From an uncultured bacterium (lineage in GTDB: Bacteria; Actinomycetota; Coriobacteriia; Coriobacteriales; Coriobacteriaceae), in contig CAJMQJ010000001.1 of assembly GCA_905215525.1 (NCBI GenBank), positions 608,516-672,515 of the forward strand: a DNA stretch of 64,000 nt, given 5' to 3'. The notes below the pieces were generated by a model. That model saw nothing but the letters and a program-made list of their open reading frames with translations. It made no database searches and was not told the DNA's origin. The stretch's first letter is position 1. Every line of letters begins with the position of its first letter. Positions 16,256 to 25,549 of the stretch are shown here, piece after piece. Position numbers and translations under genes: made by a program.

Positions 16256-17133
16256 TTCGAAGCCCCTTTCAGCGTGAGGCGCAGGTAGTCATCAATGGTT
16301 GCCCGATCGCAGGGAATCTCGGGGAAGGCTTCGAGCGCTTCGCGACGGTTGGGCACGAGCACGTCCACGCTATAGGCGTGGTGGGCGGCACGGGCGCCTT
16401 CGACGCAAGCCATAAGCTCGGCGGCCTGTGCTTGGGTGCAGTGGGCGATGCCGGCGCGGTCGGTAATGTCCTCGCGCGGCAGGTCAAACATAATCGAGCC
16501 GTTATCGATGCAGATGACACGGTCGGCGGCGCGATCGAGGTCGGACGTAATGTGGCTCGAGAGCAGCACGCTGCGCTGACCGTCGGAAACAAAGGCGAGC
16601 AGCTCATCGAGTAGTTCCTCGCGCGCCATGGGATCGAGGCCCGCGGTGGCTTCGTCCAAAACCAGCAGCCTGGCATTGTGGCTGAGCGCACAGGCGAGCT
16701 GCAGCTTCATACCCATGCCGCGGGAGAGGTCCTTGACCTTGGCTTTGGGATCAAGGCCAAATCGGTCGATAAATCTGGCGAATGTTTCGCAGCTCCACGT
16801 GGGGTACGCCGGGCCTACGAGCCTCTCGATCTGGCCCACCTTGAGCGTGGAGGGGAAGGGACACGTGTCCAGGACGAGGCCGATGCGGGAGCGCAGGTGG
16901 CGCTGCGTCTCGTCGGGCGCGTTGGCGTCGCAGCGCTGTCCAAGCAGATGCACCTCGCCGGCATCGGGCTTTATAAGCCCAAGCGCGGCGCGAATGGTCG
17001 TCGTCTTGCCGGCGCCATTTGCGCCCACAAAGCCAACGATCTGGCCGGGCTCCACGGCGAGTGTGACGTCTCGCAACGAAAAACGGTCGCTCACGCGGCG
17101 TGAGATGCCTTTGAGTTCTAAAAGGTTTTGCAT
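16252..17133 (-). CDS. ABC transporter ATP-binding protein
   Basis: 293 residues. Walker A GFVGANGAGKTT (about 34-45), the Q-loop region GLVLD near 88, the signature LSRGMGMKLQLACAL (about 138-152), Walker B LLVLDEATAGLDP (about 158-170) and the H-loop SSHITSDLDR follow in order. The signature reads LSRGM and not LSGGQ, as in many ABC-2 exporters. A C-terminal extension of about 80 residues follows. ATG 17133 is preferred because an AAGG site precedes it; the longer frame upstream overlaps gntR. The partner permease overlaps by 4 bases. Confidence 0.9.
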   Translation of the reverse strand: MQNLLELKGISRRVSDRFSLRDVTLAVEPGQIVGFVGANGAGKTTTIRAALGLIKPDAGEVHLLGQRCDANAPDETQRHLRSRIGLVLDTCPFPSTLKVGQIERLVGPAYPTWSCETFARFIDRFGLDPKAKVKDLSRGMGMKLQLACALSHNARLLVLDEATAGLDPMAREELLDELLAFVSDGQRSVLLSSHITSDLDRAADRVICIDNGSIMFDLPREDITDRAGIAHCTQAQAAELMACVEGARAAHHAYSVDVLVPNRREALEAFPEIPCDRATIDDYLRLTLKGASK

Positions 17134-17156
17134 GGTATAGCCTTTCTTGCAGATGG

Positions 17157-17537
17157 CTACTGCATGGTTTCGGGGGCTACGAGGTCGAGCATCTCGTGCA
17201 GCTTGTCGCGCGTGACGCCCAAGGCTTCGGCTTGGCTCGCCGCTTTCGCAAGCAGCTCTTCGATATGGCAGAGCTGGTTTTCGCGCAAGAGTTCCTGGTT
17301 GCCCTCGGCGACAAAGCAGCCCTTGCCCTGCACGGTGCAGATAAAGCCGAGCTGCTCCAGGTCGGCATAGGCGCGCTTGGTGGTGATGACACTCACGCCA
17401 AGATCGCTCGCGAGTGCACGGATGCTGGGGAGTTTGGCTCCCGCAGCGAGCGCGCCCGAAAGGATCTGAGCTTTGACTTGCGAGGCTATTTGCTCGTAGA
17501 TGGGCTTGTCGCTCGAATTGGATAGGATAATGTCCAC
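17157..17537 (-). CDS. GntR family regulator, YtrA subfamily
   Basis: 126 residues. The N-terminal winged helix contains PIYEQIASQVKAQILSGAL and LPSIRALASDLGVSVITTKR (about 12-55), typical of GntR. The short C-terminal tail of about 50 helical residues is the mark of the YtrA subfamily, which lacks a large effector domain and dimerises through two helices. It is the first gene of an operon with the ABC ATPase and permease. A 9-bp palindrome upstream is its likely operator. Confidence 0.9.
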   Translation of the reverse strand: MDIILSNSSDKPIYEQIASQVKAQILSGALAAGAKLPSIRALASDLGVSVITTKRAYADLEQLGFICTVQGKGCFVAEGNQELLRENQLCHIEELLAKAASQAEALGVTRDKLHEMLDLVAPETMQ

Positions 17538-17564
17538 AGCGGCTCCTTAGCTGTTGGGCTACAC

Positions 17565-17598
17565 GTGTATATAACCGGTAAGCACAGTATATATACAC
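17565..17598. promoter_or_regulatory. Candidate YtrA-type operator
   Basis: GTGTATATA (17565-17573) and TATATACAC (17590-17598) are exact inverted arms with a 16-base spacer, 28 bases upstream of the gntR start codon. AT-rich -10-like sequence overlaps the arms on the minus strand. This fits autoregulation by the GntR protein. Confidence 0.65.
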
Positions 17599-17699
17599 TA
17601 TGCACAGTTACGCAAGAGACAAATTCGGATTGGGCCGGCTACCCAGGCCCCAACTGATGAATTTGTCCTGATAGGCGCCCTAGAGCGGGATTTCGCGGC

Positions 17700-17705
17700 T
17701 ACAAT
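17700..17705 (+). promoter_or_regulatory. -10 box TACAAT upstream of prfC
   Basis: TACAAT lies 48 bases before the prfC start. No -35 resembling TTGACA is at the right distance. Confidence 0.4.
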
Positions 17706-17752
17706 AGTGCGGTTACATCGACGTAATGCACTCAATGCAAGAAAGGATCCGC

Positions 17753-19366
<1,614 letters not shown>

Positions 19367-19371
19367 TGCAT

Positions 19372-19406
19372 CGGCGCGGTGGCCCTGTGGGGCTGCCGCG
19401 CCGTTT
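19372..19406 (+). terminator. Intrinsic terminator after prfC
   Basis: CGGCGCGG (19372-19379) pairs with CCGCGCCG (19396-19403), with GGCCC/GGGGC pairing inside the loop, followed by TTTGCTT. Confidence 0.6.
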
Positions 19407-19466
19407 GCTTGCCTGATGCCGTGTGAGCGGCTATTATACCCATCGTCGTCTCAAGCCCGTGACGTC

Positions 19467-19510
19467 CGAGCAGTTCGGGTCCGATATCCTGCTCGTTAAA
19501 CCTAAAACCA
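19467..19510 (+). promoter_or_regulatory. Candidate preQ1-type riboswitch in the leader of the VUT transporter
   Basis: A 7-bp stem CGAGCAG/CTGCTCG (19467-19473, 19489-19495) encloses a 15-base loop that starts TTCGGGT, and an A-rich tail TTAAACCTAAAACC runs up to the AAGGAG ribosome site. The loop GGGT could pair with ACCT in the tail to form the H-type pseudoknot seen in preQ1-I riboswitches. The match is partial: the tail is not the usual AAAAAACTA. Confidence 0.35.
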
Positions 19511-19522
19511 AAGGAGTACATA

Positions 19523-20245
19523 ATGATCAAGAAGGTCATGGAGGACTACAAGGTCCTGTTGCGGAGCATTCCCGCGGCAACGGTTTCGCTGTTTTTCGTG
19601 AGTGTCATCATGATGAACCTGCTGGCCAACAAAGAGCTTATCAGCCTGCCGTATCTGGCACTCGATTGCGGCTTTGTGGTGAGCTGGGTTTCGTTTTTGT
19701 GCCAGGACATGATCTGCAAGCGCTTTGGCGCCAAGGCATCCATCAAAATCTCTATCCTCGCGCTGCTGGTCAATCTGGCCGTGAGTCTGTGCTTTTGGGC
19801 ATGCTCGCTCACGCCCGGCATGTGGGGCGCCTACTACGACACGGGTATGATCGAGGTCAACACCGCCCTTAACGCCACCATCGGCGGCACCTGGTACGTG
19901 GTGCTGGGCTCTTCGCTGGCAATGCTCGTTTCTGCCGTGGTTAACTCCACACTCAACCAGTCGCTCGGTCGTATGCTCAAAAAGAATAACTTTGCGAGCT
20001 TTGCCTTCCGCTCTTATGTGTCCACGGGTGTTGGCCAGTTTATCGACAACTTGGTCTTTGCCATTGTGGTGAGCCACACGTTCTTTGGTTGGACCTGGGT
20101 GCAGGTCCTTATGTGCTCGCTGACCGGCGCTGTTGCCGAGCTGCTGTGCGAGGTCTTCCTGAGCCCCGTGGGCTACAAGGTCGTGCGTGGCTGGGAGCGT
20201 GAGAATGTGGGCGCCGAGTACCTCGAGCGCCACGCAACCGCCTAA
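19523..20245 (+). CDS. VUT family transporter (YhhQ-like queuosine precursor transporter)
   Basis: 240 residues with six membrane helices. SVIMMNLLANKELISLP, DMICKRFGAKASIK and the later RSYVSTGVGQFIDNLVFAIV are characteristic of COG1738, whose E. coli member YhhQ imports queuosine precursors. AAGGAG lies six bases before the ATG, and a small hairpin-pseudoknot candidate occupies the leader. The next gene starts 9 bases downstream, so the two form a short operon. Transport of preQ0, preQ1 or queuine is inferred from the family. Confidence 0.85.
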   Translation: MIKKVMEDYKVLLRSIPAATVSLFFVSVIMMNLLANKELISLPYLALDCGFVVSWVSFLCQDMICKRFGAKASIKISILALLVNLAVSLCFWACSLTPGMWGAYYDTGMIEVNTALNATIGGTWYVVLGSSLAMLVSAVVNSTLNQSLGRMLKKNNFASFAFRSYVSTGVGQFIDNLVFAIVVSHTFFGWTWVQVLMCSLTGAVAELLCEVFLSPVGYKVVRGWERENVGAEYLERHATA

Positions 20246-20254
20246 GGAGCAAGT

Positions 20255-20935
20255 ATGCGGGTTTTGATCACGGGCGCTTCGGGCGGTATCGGAGCCGCGT
20301 GCGTGCAGCGCTTTTTGGACGAGGGCCACGAGGTCGTGGGCTTTGACCTGCTGCCGACGGCGGTCGAGCACGAGCGCTACCGCCATCTGATCGTTGATGT
20401 CCGCGAACCGGACTCGTTTCCAGACGACCTTGAACCCCAGGTAATCGTAAACGTTGCCGGTACGCAGGATTCGGCCGACGACATTGCCGCCAACCTGTGT
20501 GGCACCATCAACGTGACCGAACGCTACGCCTTTGTGGGGGAGGGGCTTGCCGCCAAGCCGACAGCGGCTATCAAATCCGTGGTCAATGTGGGGTCGGCGA
20601 GCGGACATACGGGATCGGAGTTTCCCACCTATGCCGCCAGCAAGGGCGGCGTTATCGCCTACACCAAAAACCTTGCAAACCGCCTAGCACCGCAGGCCAT
20701 CGCCAACAGTGTGGACCCGGGCGGCGTTATCACGCCGCTCAACCGTTGCGTGATGGAAGACGAGCACCTGTGGAACCAGATTATGGAGCTCACGCCGCTT
20801 AAACGCTGGGCCACCGCCCAAGAGATCGCCGAGTGGATCTACTTTGTGGGCGTGACCAACCGGTTTATGACCGGGCAGAGCCTGCTGATCGATGGCGGCG
20901 AGGCCGGCCGCACCCAGTTTATCTGGCCCGAGTAG
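20255..20935 (+). CDS. Short-chain dehydrogenase/reductase
   Basis: 226 residues with the classical SDR layout: TGASGGIGAACV (about 6-17) for NAD(P) binding, NVAG near residue 66, the catalytic serine in NVGSASG (about 112), YAASKGGVIAYTKN (about 126) with the Tyr and Lys, and DPGGVITPL after it. The C-terminus DGGEAGRTQ matches the usual IDGG motif. Asp at the end of the second strand (FDLLPT) suggests NAD(H) preference. The substrate is unknown. It is co-transcribed with the VUT transporter, with AAGGAG before the start. Confidence 0.88.
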   Translation: MRVLITGASGGIGAACVQRFLDEGHEVVGFDLLPTAVEHERYRHLIVDVREPDSFPDDLEPQVIVNVAGTQDSADDIAANLCGTINVTERYAFVGEGLAAKPTAAIKSVVNVGSASGHTGSEFPTYAASKGGVIAYTKNLANRLAPQAIANSVDPGGVITPLNRCVMEDEHLWNQIMELTPLKRWATAQEIAEWIYFVGVTNRFMTGQSLLIDGGEAGRTQFIWPE

Positions 20936-20972
20936 AAAACGCGCCCGATGGAAATCCGTCGGGCGCGTTTTT
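20936..20972. terminator. Bidirectional intrinsic terminator
   Basis: ACGCGCCCGA (20939-20948) pairs perfectly with TCGGGCGCGT (20959-20968); the stem is flanked by AAAA on the left and TTTTT on the right, so it serves the SDR operon and the convergent ung gene. Confidence 0.9.
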
Positions 20973-20985
20973 GATGTATCGATTT

Positions 20986-21711
20986 TTAGCCGAGGCAAGT
21001 CCAGTTGACGGGGGTCGAGCCGTGCTGTTCGAGTAGCCGATTGGCAGCGGAGAAGGGGCGCGACCCTATAAAGGCGGGGAGTTCTGCCGTGGCACGGTTG
21101 GCCGAAAGCGGCGAGGGGTGCGTAGAGGCCAGGCAGAACTTGCCGGTTGCCTCGCCTGCGCCGGTTGCGGCGAGCTTGTCCTCGACCATCTGGTGGGCAA
21201 AGCGGCCCCATGCCAAAAAGACGACCGGCTGGGGCAGCTGGCAGCAGCGCTCGATAACGTAGTCGGTAAGCGTGCTCCAGCCCAGTTTGGCGTGCGAGTT
21301 CGCGGCATGCTCGCGCACGGTGAGCGTGGTGTTGAGGAGCAGGACGCCCTGTTGTGCCCAGGGGGTTAGGTCTCCCGTGGCGAGAATGGGGCAGCCCAGA
21401 TCGGCGTTGAGTTCCTTATAGATGTTGCGCAGGCTCGGCGGCAACTTGGTTTGCGTAGCGGGGACCGAGAACGACAGCCCCATGGCCTGGTTGGGTCCGT
21501 GATAGGGGTCTTGACCCAAGATGACAACCTTGACCTGGTCGGCCGGTGTAAAGGCGAGGGCATTGAGGATGTCGTCTTGCGCCGGATAGATGGTCTGCTC
21601 GGCACGCAGAAGGGCGATGCGCTCGAGCAGCTGGTTCGTAGTGTCACGTACCGGCTGCGGCGCATCGCCCAACCAAGTTGCTATGTTGCGGTCGCGCGTT
21701 GCGGTGTCCAT
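20986..21711 (-). CDS. ung: Uracil-DNA glycosylase, family 1
   Basis: 241 residues. VILGQDPYHGPNQAMGLSFS (about 61-80) holds the water-activating Asp in GQDPYH. LLNTTLTVREHAANSH follows, and LASTHPSPLSANR (about 200) holds the HPSPLS minor-groove loop. It removes uracil from DNA at the first step of base excision repair. The ATG follows AAAGGAGTTCC. Monocistronic, convergent with the SDR gene. Confidence 0.97.
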   Translation of the reverse strand: MDTATRDRNIATWLGDAPQPVRDTTNQLLERIALLRAEQTIYPAQDDILNALAFTPADQVKVVILGQDPYHGPNQAMGLSFSVPATQTKLPPSLRNIYKELNADLGCPILATGDLTPWAQQGVLLLNTTLTVREHAANSHAKLGWSTLTDYVIERCCQLPQPVVFLAWGRFAHQMVEDKLAATGAGEATGKFCLASTHPSPLSANRATAELPAFIGSRPFSAANRLLEQHGSTPVNWTCLG

Positions 21712-21799
21712 GGAACTCCTTTATGGCAGATGCTATGTCGGCATCCATTGTAAAGGCGCACCGGTTGCCTTTATGCCGCGGCTGTATAAGGACTGGATT

Positions 21800-22702
21800 C
21801 TACGAGACGTGCTCGGGCGCTCCTGCCATACGAGCGTGTCCATGTGCACGAAGGCGTGGGAGCTCGACGGTTGCCACCATGACGCCGGTGAGGATGAGCG
21901 CGGCACCAAAGAAGGCGATGGAGCTCAGGACCTCGCCGACCAGGAAGAACGAGAAGACGGCGGAGCAGACCGGCTCGAGCGAGAAGGCAAAGCCGGTGGT
22001 CTCGGCGGGCACGTGGGGCTGCACGAGCGTCTGGGTGATAAAGCCGTAAGCAGAGCAGATAAGTGCGAGCGCAACGACAACGACGATCTCGTTCGGCGTG
22101 ATGGGAAGCGTGAAGCCGCCAAAGGTGAATGCCGCGATGCCCGAGAACAAGCCACCGAAGCCCAGCTGCCAAACGCCCAGAGCCAACGGATCGACTTCCT
22201 CGACAAAGCGCTTGGCGATGATAATGTGGCTGGCGTAGATAAAGGCCGAGAGCAGCATGATGACCGCACCGGGATTCAGGCTGGTAAAGTCGGCGCCCGA
22301 GAGCAGCAGCATGCCGCAGGTGACGATAGCGGTGCCGATTAGCACCTTGCGCTCGGGGGCGCGACGCAGCAGGGCCGCGTTGGCAAACGGCACGATCACG
22401 ACCGTCAGGCTCTGCAAAAAGCCTGCGGTGGAAGCGGAGGTGAGGCTGGAGCCCAGGCACATACAGGTGAGCTCGGTTGCCATGATGGCGCCGATGATGG
22501 CGGAACGAATCATCACGTCGCGGTTGATGCGCAGCGCGTGCTTGTGGAAGAGCAGCAGACAAGCTGCAAAGGCGATAATGCAGCGCAGCGCGACGATGCT
22601 CGTGGCGTTCATGCTGTCCATGCCGATCTTCATAAGGGGGTACGAAAAGCCCCATGCGACGGGAACGGAAAATGAGAGCGCGATTGCTTTTTTGCGATCC
22701 AT
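21800..22702 (-). CDS. EamA family DMT transporter, copy 1
   Basis: 300 residues with ten membrane helices in two EamA repeats of about 140 residues. PVAWGFSYPLMKIGMD and ALRCIIAFAACLLLF in the first half and EPVCSAVFSFFLVGEVLSS in the second half are typical of drug/metabolite exporters. An AAGGAGTCCC site precedes the ATG. It is divergent from a LysR gene, which probably controls it. A second EamA/LysR pair in the same arrangement lies at 60.2-62.1 kb. Substrate unknown, often amino acids or metabolites. Confidence 0.88.
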   Translation of the reverse strand: MDRKKAIALSFSVPVAWGFSYPLMKIGMDSMNATSIVALRCIIAFAACLLLFHKHALRINRDVMIRSAIIGAIMATELTCMCLGSSLTSASTAGFLQSLTVVIVPFANAALLRRAPERKVLIGTAIVTCGMLLLSGADFTSLNPGAVIMLLSAFIYASHIIIAKRFVEEVDPLALGVWQLGFGGLFSGIAAFTFGGFTLPITPNEIVVVVALALICSAYGFITQTLVQPHVPAETTGFAFSLEPVCSAVFSFFLVGEVLSSIAFFGAALILTGVMVATVELPRLRAHGHARMAGAPEHVS

Positions 22703-22782
22703 GGGACTCCTTTTGTTACAGAACGGTTTCGCAAAAAGGATTCTGCTCCCAGATGTGGATGTAGTAAAGCGAATGTATCTTC

Positions 22783-22801
22783 AGTATGATTAAGAAATAC
22801 T
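22783..22801. promoter_or_regulatory. Candidate LysR box between EamA copy 1 and its LysR gene
   Basis: AGTAT (22783-22787) and ATACT (22797-22801) form a short inverted repeat of the T-N11-A kind in the 158-base divergent intergenic region. Confidence 0.4.
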
Positions 22802-22860
22802 AATGTTGGCAGAAAAAGCCCTGGCAAAACGTTTTACAGCTACATCGATGTGGAGGCACG

Positions 22861-23727
22861 ATGGCATCGCGGTATCAGATTGTATGTATGGTGGTCGATT
22901 GCGGCAGCCTGAAACGTGCCGCCGACGCGCTGGGCTATACGCAAAGCGCGGTGAGCCAGGCCGTCAAGGCGCTCGAGCGCGAGCTGGGCACCACGATTAT
23001 CGAGCGCGGCAAGCAGGGCGTCTCGCTTACGCGCGACGGCAAACAGTATCTGCCGTATCTGCGCCAGATCGTAACGGCCGAGGCCGAGCTCGAGGGCAAG
23101 CGCCAGGAGTTGCTGGGACTCTCCTCGACCGATATTCGCATTGCGACGTTTACCAACGTGAGCCGTACCGTGCTGCCGCGCGTGATTCGCGACTTTGGGG
23201 CCCTGCATCCTGGCGTGCGCTTTACCCTCAAGCAGGGCGATTACACGCGCAACGCCCAGTGGGTGCACGATGGCGTGGTTGACTTTTGCTTTACGGCGCG
23301 TGGATTTACCACAGGGCTCGAGAAGCGCGTGGTCTATCACGACGAGTTGGTGGCGCTGTTGCCGGCCGCCCATCCGCTGACGGCTAAGGAAAAGGTGACG
23401 CTTGCCGACCTAGCGTCCGAACCGTTTGTGCTGCTGGATGAGGGCGAACAGAGCCTGGTGCTCGATGCGTTTGCCACGCACGGGCTGTCGCCGCATGTGA
23501 CGAGTGAGGTCACCGACGACTACACCATTATGGCGATGGTGGAGGAGGGCCTAGGAGTGAGCATGCTCTACCGTCGTACGGTCGAGGGCATGCAGGCCGA
23601 TATTCGTGTGCGTCCTATCGTGCATGCCCCCTCACGCGACGTCGTGGCAGCTTGGCGCAGCTGGGACACCATGCCTATCGCCACGAGGCACTTTATCGAC
23701 TATATGAGCTCGCATATTGTCAATTAA
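22861..23727 (+). CDS. LysR family transcriptional regulator, copy 1
   Basis: 288 residues. The N-terminal winged helix (about 1-60) reads VVDCGSLKRAADALGYTQSA followed by VSQAVKALERELG, the LysR recognition helix region. Residues about 85-285 form the substrate-binding effector domain (IRIATFTNVSRTVLPRVIRD at the start). GGAGG lies six bases before the ATG. It is divergent from an EamA exporter gene and probably autoregulates and controls that gene. The paralogue at 61265 shares the DDYAIMAMVEDGLGVSILP-like segment seen here as DDYTIMAMVEEGLGVSMLY. Confidence 0.92.
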   Translation: MASRYQIVCMVVDCGSLKRAADALGYTQSAVSQAVKALERELGTTIIERGKQGVSLTRDGKQYLPYLRQIVTAEAELEGKRQELLGLSSTDIRIATFTNVSRTVLPRVIRDFGALHPGVRFTLKQGDYTRNAQWVHDGVVDFCFTARGFTTGLEKRVVYHDELVALLPAAHPLTAKEKVTLADLASEPFVLLDEGEQSLVLDAFATHGLSPHVTSEVTDDYTIMAMVEEGLGVSMLYRRTVEGMQADIRVRPIVHAPSRDVVAAWRSWDTMPIATRHFIDYMSSHIVN

Positions 23728-23754
23728 TGACTGGCGTGACATTGAGTGCGGTGT

Positions 23755-25137
23755 TTAGCGGGCTGTCGCTTTGGCTTGGGCGGCGCGATAGGTGCGTGCC
23801 GGGTGGCAGAGTAGTACCGCCACGACCATAAAGAACGCCGTGGTGCCCAGGCTGATGGGGTAGACCATCATGATGTTCGCAAAGGTGCGGAAGTTCGGGA
23901 ACACGCAGAATACCCAATAGAAGCGGATGCCGCAGACGCAGATCATGGTGATGAGGGCGGGCATGAGCGAGATGCCAAAGCCGCGCAAGTAACCGGACAT
24001 GTTTTCGTAGAACATGCTAAAGGCGTACGCCGGGAAGATCGAGCACACGCGGATATATCCGATCGAGACGATGTTGGGATCGCTGTTGAAGAGCGCCAGG
24101 ATCTCGCGCCCCAGACCGACGATGACGATAATCGTGGTGAGTGCAACGATGCCACCTTCGACCAGGCAGACCTTGAGCGTTTTGGTGCAGCGGTCGATCT
24201 GGCGAGCGCCGTGGTTTTGTCCCACAAAGGTGGTGCAAGCCTGGCTAAAGCTGTTGAGCAGGTTGTAGCACACATACTCCAGGCTCATGGCGGCGCTGGA
24301 TGCCGCCATGACCTCGGTGCCTAGGCTGTTGATGGCGGACTGGATGATGATGTTGGCGACGGCAAAGACGGCGCTTTGAATGCCGGCGGGCAGGCCGATC
24401 TTGACGATGCGCTTGAGGGCAACGGGGTCAATAGCCAGATCGCGTGGGGTAACGCGGACAACGGAATCGGTCTTGAGCAGACGGACAAAGAGCGTGACGG
24501 CGCTGACGGTGTAGGCGATGGCGGTGGCGATGGCGACACCCGCGACGCCCCAGTGGAGCACGGGGACAAAGATGAGGTCCAGGCCAATGTTGAGGATGGT
24601 GGACACGGCAAGCGCCTGCAGCGGCATGCGGGTGATGCCGACGGAGCGGAAGATCGCGGCCTCAAAGTTGTAGAGCAAGATCGAGGGCATGCTGAGCAAA
24701 AAGACGCGCAGGTAGAGCGAAGCGAGCGGCATGGTTTCGGCAGGAACGTTGAGCGCGGCGAGCATGGGCTCGGCAAAGATCTCGCCCAGCGCGATGACGA
24801 CAAAGCCCACGAGTGCCATCAGAATCGAGGTATGGACGGCGCGCTTGACCATGTTCTGATCGTTGCGGCCGATGGCGTTGGCGATGACCACGTTGGAGCC
24901 AAGCGACAGCCCAATAAACAGGTTGATCATAAGACTGGTAAGCGGAACATTGGAGCCGACCGCCGCCATGGCGAGGGTTCCCTGGTCGCCCGAGAAGTTA
25001 CCGATGATGACCGTGGCGATGAGGTTCGACAGCTGCTCAAGGATGCTCGTGGCGGCGACGGGAAAGGCGAACAGGGGAATATTGCGCCACAGCGAGCCGG
25101 TGGTCATGTCAATGTGCTTAGATGCGGTGTCTGCCAT
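23755..25137 (-). CDS. MATE family efflux transporter
   Basis: 460 residues with twelve membrane helices in two six-helix halves. GSLWRNIPLFAFPVAATSIL at the start, and the MATE-typical GNFSGDQGTLAMAAVGSNVP and FVGQNHGARQIDRC segments (about residues 290-305) are visible. Members expel cationic drugs or metabolites using Na+ or H+. The ribosome site (GAGAG) is modest. It converges with the LysR gene (27-base gap). Confidence 0.9.
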   Translation of the reverse strand: MADTASKHIDMTTGSLWRNIPLFAFPVAATSILEQLSNLIATVIIGNFSGDQGTLAMAAVGSNVPLTSLMINLFIGLSLGSNVVIANAIGRNDQNMVKRAVHTSILMALVGFVVIALGEIFAEPMLAALNVPAETMPLASLYLRVFLLSMPSILLYNFEAAIFRSVGITRMPLQALAVSTILNIGLDLIFVPVLHWGVAGVAIATAIAYTVSAVTLFVRLLKTDSVVRVTPRDLAIDPVALKRIVKIGLPAGIQSAVFAVANIIIQSAINSLGTEVMAASSAAMSLEYVCYNLLNSFSQACTTFVGQNHGARQIDRCTKTLKVCLVEGGIVALTTIIVIVGLGREILALFNSDPNIVSIGYIRVCSIFPAYAFSMFYENMSGYLRGFGISLMPALITMICVCGIRFYWVFCVFPNFRTFANIMMVYPISLGTTAFFMVVAVLLCHPARTYRAAQAKATAR

Positions 25138-25231
25138 ACGCTCTCAATCTCTAACATGCTCATTCGCGCTTATTTGCGCAGACGATGATACTCCTAATCG
25201 ACTAGTCGGCACTTAGGGACGTTCCTTTTAA
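25138..25231. other. Flank of the insertion element with repeat remnant
   Basis: No gene. The sequence CACTTAGGGACGTTCC at 25209-25225 is a degraded family B unit, and on the far side of the element CAGCTGGGGACACTCC (26796-26811) is another, so the element landed in a patch of repeats. Confidence 0.5.
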
Positions 25232-25245
25232 TATGAGCAGGACAT

Positions 25246-25546
25246 TGTCAAGAGGCAAAATCGGGCCTGGCCCCAACGATATGGGGTCAGGCCCTCTCCC
25301 TATATCAACCCGTCCGCGGCGACCTCGGCGTGTCTTACCGACGCTCGTCTTTGCAGTTTAATATCCGCCCGTGGCGATCTCTCGCTGGGCAATCCGTTGC
25401 TACGGCTGAGGCTTCTACGTCGAACCGACAGTCTGTGCACGCGTGTGGCGCCCTGGGCGCTCGCAGAAAAGGGACCTGAGGTTCGCCTCAACGGCTTCGG
25501 ATCGAACCGCTTCCGGGGTGACTGGCTTATGTTCGGGGGACCGCCC
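25246..25546 (-). ncRNA. Candidate guide (bridge/seek) RNA region of the IS
   Basis: The noncoding right end of the element, downstream of the transposase. It includes a strong stem GGGCCTGGCCCC/GGGGTCAGGCCC (25263-25274 with 25283-25294) and a short TGAGG/CCTCA hairpin near 25470-25485. In IS1111 elements the structured RNA that specifies the target lies at this end. The assignment is by position and secondary structure only; loops pairing to target and donor were not worked out. Confidence 0.45.
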
Positions 25547-25549
25547 CCC

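Noticed and set aside
17134..17598. N-terminally extended ABC ATPase covering the gntR gene
   Set aside because: That stretch is the GntR gene read in another frame; the ATPase fold begins at the ATG at 17133.
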